DNA of 64,000 bases from Oscheius dolichura (lineage: Eukaryota; Nematoda; Chromadorea; Rhabditida; Rhabditidae), in NCBI GenBank assembly GCA_932521035.1, contig OW051495.1, positions 1,798,001 to 1,862,000 of the forward strand. The letters are read 5' to 3'. A program made the position numbers and the translations under genes. This document shows positions 60,642 to 64,000 of this stretch, one piece after another (position 1 is the stretch's first letter; each line of letters opens with the position of its first letter). The notes beneath the pieces were generated by a model. The model worked only from the letters and a program-made list of their open reading frames with translations, did no database searches and was not told the DNA's origin.

Positions 60642-62357
60642 CTAAAAGTAGGTGAACATTTTTCAGTTTCTTCAGAGTTTATAGGTTCGGTTTCACCGTA
60701 GACATCTAGAAACATACATGGGCAAAACGGGGACGTTTTCGGAAAAAAAGAAACATCGTTAGCTTCACAAACGTTGACTTGGTCGAGATTAGTCTCACAT
60801 GTCAAAAATTGATGTTTTCTTATTCTTTTTTCACGTGATCATGGATATGAACGGAAGTAGCTGAATTTTGGATATTTGTAGTGATAGTGAAATATTTTCT
60901 GCTCTTTCTTTAGTGTTAGCTAATAGTTACTTCTTTATTTTTTCACGACTTTAACATATTTATAAAAAGCGACATGACGAATCAACCACAATGAAGATCG
61001 AGGAAAGTCGTTTCAACTCCCGATCGGAAATGTTACGCGTCTGATGGTCGAATCACAATTTGGCTGGAGATCGTGCGAGTATAATAAAGTTTCTCCCTTC
61101 AGTCCGTTTTATCCGAACAACGAAACATTTCCGTTTCGAGCATCTCATAAATTGGAGCAATTATTCAAAGGGAGCCTCACCTCATCAGGTAAGACAAGGA
61201 ATGATGAAGACGTGCCCGAGGACATGATATATTAAAGCAATTGCCCAAGAGAAGATTTGGCGAGCTTCTTCGTCTTTCCACAACTTTTTCTAAACTCGTG
61301 TGCATTCAGAATAAACAAGAATAATTACGTTCGCATGACACACGGCATGATGGTGATGCTTTGTCTCACAGTAACAAATTTCGTCATTTAGAATAAGATT
61401 CTACCTGAAATTAGAAGTTCAGTTCAATTCACGAGATCCCTTTTTAGCCAAAAACACATTTTACACCAAAACATACAAAATAGAATGGCAATGACACTTT
61501 CTCTTCTCCCCTTTTCGATTTTTCCCCGCCATGAAGGTACATATTAGCCGGGAGAATACCGTTTCAAACGGTGGAATTCTTCTCCGCTCTTTTTTTATCC
61601 ATCTGAAGAGTCGCCAGCCTGAAAATCAACATTTTTTTTTGGATTTTGGGGAATCGGGATAGCCAGAAATAGCACCTAAATCAGGCGCTGGTACAAGGCG
61701 GAATACTGTATCTATTTTCTCATTTTTTTTTCTTTTTTTTTTTCTCAATTTAACATTCTGCAGAAGAATTGGTGAGGTGTTGGAAACTGTATTGAATCCT
61801 TGAAAACCTCAATCTTCGAGGGGTTTACCCCCTATATTTCATCGGAAAATGGCGAATCTGGATAGTTTGATAGTGTTCGAAAGGAGAAAAGAGATTGGTC
61901 CTGTCCATTTCTACAACGAATTTTACGATTTTTGCTCTAGATGCTCGGTTGACTATAGCTCCAATGTTCACAAACACTGTTAGGTTACAGTAGACCCTCA
62001 AATAGGAATTCCAGTGGTTGGCTAACCACTCTGAAAGACAGACAAGAGGAGTATCTTCGAGGCGCGGGAGGCTATTTTATGCCTCACCTAGAAAAACGTT
62101 AGAATCAGTTTTCGAAGCTCTGTGACGCCTTTTCTTCGGTCAGGGCAGCTTCTTCACTTCCAAGTGTTCCTAATAGGCCCTATTGCAAGCTTGACTACCA
62201 GTAGAAGTGAAGCCCGCCACCAATTTTGTCATGCAGCAGTTCTATTGTACCAGTTCGGCCGAAAAGGGGTAATGTGGCCCCACTCCTCCAGCCCCTTACC
62301 ATCTAGCAGCTTGTCGATAACCCTGTCTCTTTCACTCTTTAGATTCGATAAAATGAT
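60642..62357. other. region between paralogs A and B
   Basis: Includes a short remnant like the R1 start (ACATACATGGGCAAAA, about 60,711), a block shared with the upstream region of B (61,040-61,160), long T-runs near 61,720-61,745, and otherwise unassigned sequence. Confidence 0.45.
61040..61160 (+). repeat. upstream block shared by paralogs A and B, copy A
   Basis: Matches 63,689-63,805 (TGATGGTCGAAT, AGTCCGTTTTA, ACGAAACATTTCCGTTTCGA). It contains a bipartite motif (CGTTTCG, 8 nt, ATAAATTGG) at 61130-61152. A second shared piece (GTGAAATATTTT.CTG.TCTTT) is contiguous with it near B but lies about 130 bp away near A (60,886), so A has an insertion there. Confidence 0.8.
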
Positions 62358-63541
62358 TTATTTGAATGAGCTCATTTCCGCACCACGAGTTCCATCACTT
62401 CGAATTTGATAATATGGATCAGTAGCCTTGATAAATTCCGTCCTGTCCGTCCAGAAATACACAGACACGACCAAGACGTCCTCCATCTTCTCGGCTCTCG
62501 TCTCCTCTTGAATTGCTATTAAACAGCTTTCATAGAAGGTTGGCTTCCAATTCCACCCGCCAAATTCTTGAGCTTTTCTCGAAAGAGACGTCAACAGGTA
62601 ATTTTCATAGTCATCGTAGACTTCTTCAATACGGACAGAAAGAAGGCCTTTCTGGCCGCGTCGGCTTGTCAAAAGGGCATTCCCAGTAGCTATCCACTGA
62701 AAGATAAGGCTCTGGATTACCGTAATCAAGCTGGAACCCACCTTCTCTCCACAGTTCGCTGTTTCGGCTTGGATTGTACTGGAGCATTCGATTTTCTCTT
62801 GACTATACTGCGTTTCTCGAAGCATTTCCTGCAGAAACAGCCGACTAGCTCCTAGATTTCCCGTCTGATCAAATATCGGATAAAGTAGACCACTGTCAAA
62901 GACAAGACTTCTCACTTGGACATGAGATGCAGACACCTCGTCACTGTAGAAGAGCTGAAAGCTTACATTGATAGGATTGATTGGATTCTGATGGAATTTG
63001 GCCAATATGACGGGACGGCAAAACATACATGGGCAAAAGCCCAGGCGCGCTTGTTTTTGGATGCGCCGCGTTACGTAACATATCGTCTATCAAAGTTTGT
63101 GAGGCTACAGATTTTTTTGTCGGGTCGGTTGAGATGTGACTAGGTTCACTAGAATCGCGTTGACGTGCTCTCCAACTAGGTCTTTGAATTTTTGAAATCG
63201 ACCAAGAAATGATCGAGATACGGACAAAAACAGGCGACACTCCCGCCTACGTCTAAAAATGGGCGCGCCCTAAATTGGGCGTTTTGCGGCAAAATAAGCA
63301 AATTGCAAAAAAAAAAATTGTACCCGGCCAGCTTTCTTCCAGGGTAGGTTTTCTTAATAAGCGCTGAATTTACGTGGGTAAGTTGAGAAAAGAAGTCCGG
63401 CAGACAGTGAAGATTCTCTTTGTACCAGCTGGTGTCCTCCTCGATCAGAATATTCTTCACATTCCCTGGGATTGATTTCAGCGACAGTAGTCCATGCTGT
63501 TTATAATCCATCGTGTTGATCACTACAGTTTCAACGGAATT
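62358..63541 (-). CDS. paralog B of a tandem gene pair, unknown family (5' end not resolved)
   Basis: Three exons with consistent phase: 63541-63374, 62954-62742, 62696-62358 (240 codons including stop). The sequence is rich in Trp, Tyr, Glu and Ser, with motifs NILIEEDTSWYKENLHCLPD, QYSQEKIECSST, AQEFGGWNWKP and SVYFWTDRTEF. The first listed exon starts at an acceptor (CCTTTTAG) in phase 0, so at least one more exon lies upstream, perhaps beyond the window. The first listed intron carries R1 copy c. No domain recognised; it is intact where paralog A is broken, so B is probably the functional copy. Confidence 0.7.
63025..63290 (+). repeat. dispersed repeat family R1, copy c
   Basis: Near-identical over long stretches to 51,994-52,228: GTTACGTAACATATCGTCTA, GTTTGTGAGGCTACAG, GTCGGGTCGGTTGAGATG, ACTAGAATCGCGTTGACGTG. 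GC-rich at both ends (AGGCGCGC at the start, GGGCGCGCC at the end). It lies in an intron of paralog B. Confidence 0.9.
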
Positions 63542-64000
63542 CTAAAAGGACTCTCTATCCTGCCCCTCTGTGTGTCTGTCTGTCTGTAAGACCTGTCGTT
63601 TGTTCGGATTGACAGGTCAAATGGGAGAGAAGCAGAAAGTTGAATTGTAGATCTTTCTCGTGAGAGTGAAATATTTTTCTGTTCTTTCTGATGGTCGAAT
63701 GATAATTTGGCTGGAAAAAGTCCTGTCAGTAAAGTTATCTCCCTGCAGTCCGTTTTACCCGGACCACGAAACATTTCCGTTTCGAGCATCTTATAAATTG
63801 GAAGAAGGTGCACAACGAATGTTTCAGTAAACAAACCTGTTAGGAAAAACTAAAAAAAGACAAACAGTAGACGGTTCTCCTCGGCGTGCTGTTCTACTAG
63901 GATACGGTAGCGGTTGCCCTTCTTTTCTGTCTCTTTCTATTGGAGTAGGCGTTCTTTAGCCTGAAATAGTTATTCAGAACTGCAGCTGATGTTTCACTTC
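63542..64000. other. upstream region of paralog B
   Basis: Contains the block shared with paralog A (63,689-63,805) and a bipartite motif at 63778-63799 (CGTTTCG, 6 nt, TTATAAATT). A minus-strand frame here is interrupted and not annotated. The true first exon of paralog B may lie here or past the edge. Confidence 0.45.

Overview
The window reads as nematode nuclear DNA. Several genes have a T-rich TTTCAG or TTTTAG acceptor within a few bases to about 40 bases of the start codon, with no matching donor upstream, as expected for spliced-leader trans-splicing. Two gene pairs look operon-like. Short introns are 38-55 nt with TTTCAG/TTTTAG acceptors. A Tc1/Tc3-type transposon derivative and an ANKLE1/LEM-3-like GIY-YIG domain fit the same picture. 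The species cannot be named from the sequence alone. No tRNA, rRNA or CRISPR array was seen.

Layout. 1-4,559 (minus): 5' part of a GPAT3/4-type glycerol-3-phosphate acyltransferase that runs off the left edge. 4,560-14,311: about 9.7 kb without a convincing gene, built largely of strongly diverged local repeats. 14,312-16,405 (minus): an operon-like pair, a PLP-homeostasis protein (PLPBP/YggS family) followed by the exosome subunit MTR3. 17,123-18,608 (plus): GPN2 GTPase and a 73-residue coiled-coil protein. 19,653-27,163 (plus): an 804-residue RS/Ser/Pro-rich protein of unknown family, with a Tc3-like non-autonomous transposon in one intron. 27,799-44,681 (plus): a 27-exon gene for a 1,233-residue protein of unknown family with an internal tandem duplication. 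46,542-55,749 (plus): a secreted protein with two von Willebrand A domains joined by 20 threonines. 56,041-57,383 (minus): a possible F-box protein. 58,079-58,704 (plus): eIF5A. 58,765-59,456 (minus): an ANKLE1/LEM-3-like GIY-YIG domain. 60,023-63,541 (minus): two tandem paralogs of unknown family, one of them damaged.

Exon models were built by hand. Reading phase is consistent across every listed junction of the MTR3, PLPBP, GPN2, RS-rich, 1,233-aa, VWA, F-box-like and eIF5A genes, which is the main support for them. Two architectures coexist. Compact housekeeping genes have 38-55 nt introns and no repeats. The RS-rich, 1,233-aa and VWA genes also have introns up to about 2.3 kb, several of which carry a private family of diverged direct repeats.

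The most interesting signal is a bipartite element, GTTTCA-like (best form CTGTTTCA) followed after about 6-9 nt by a TTTATA/TATAAA-like box. It recurs dozens of times on both strands in the long introns and the 9.7 kb gene-free region, and I did not see it in the compact housekeeping genes. The first half matches the core of the promoter motif of nematode 21U-RNA (piRNA) genes. I propose a dispersed set of SNAPc-type small-RNA promoters, partly in introns of expressed genes. That is a hypothesis: shared descent of repeat units is the competing explanation.
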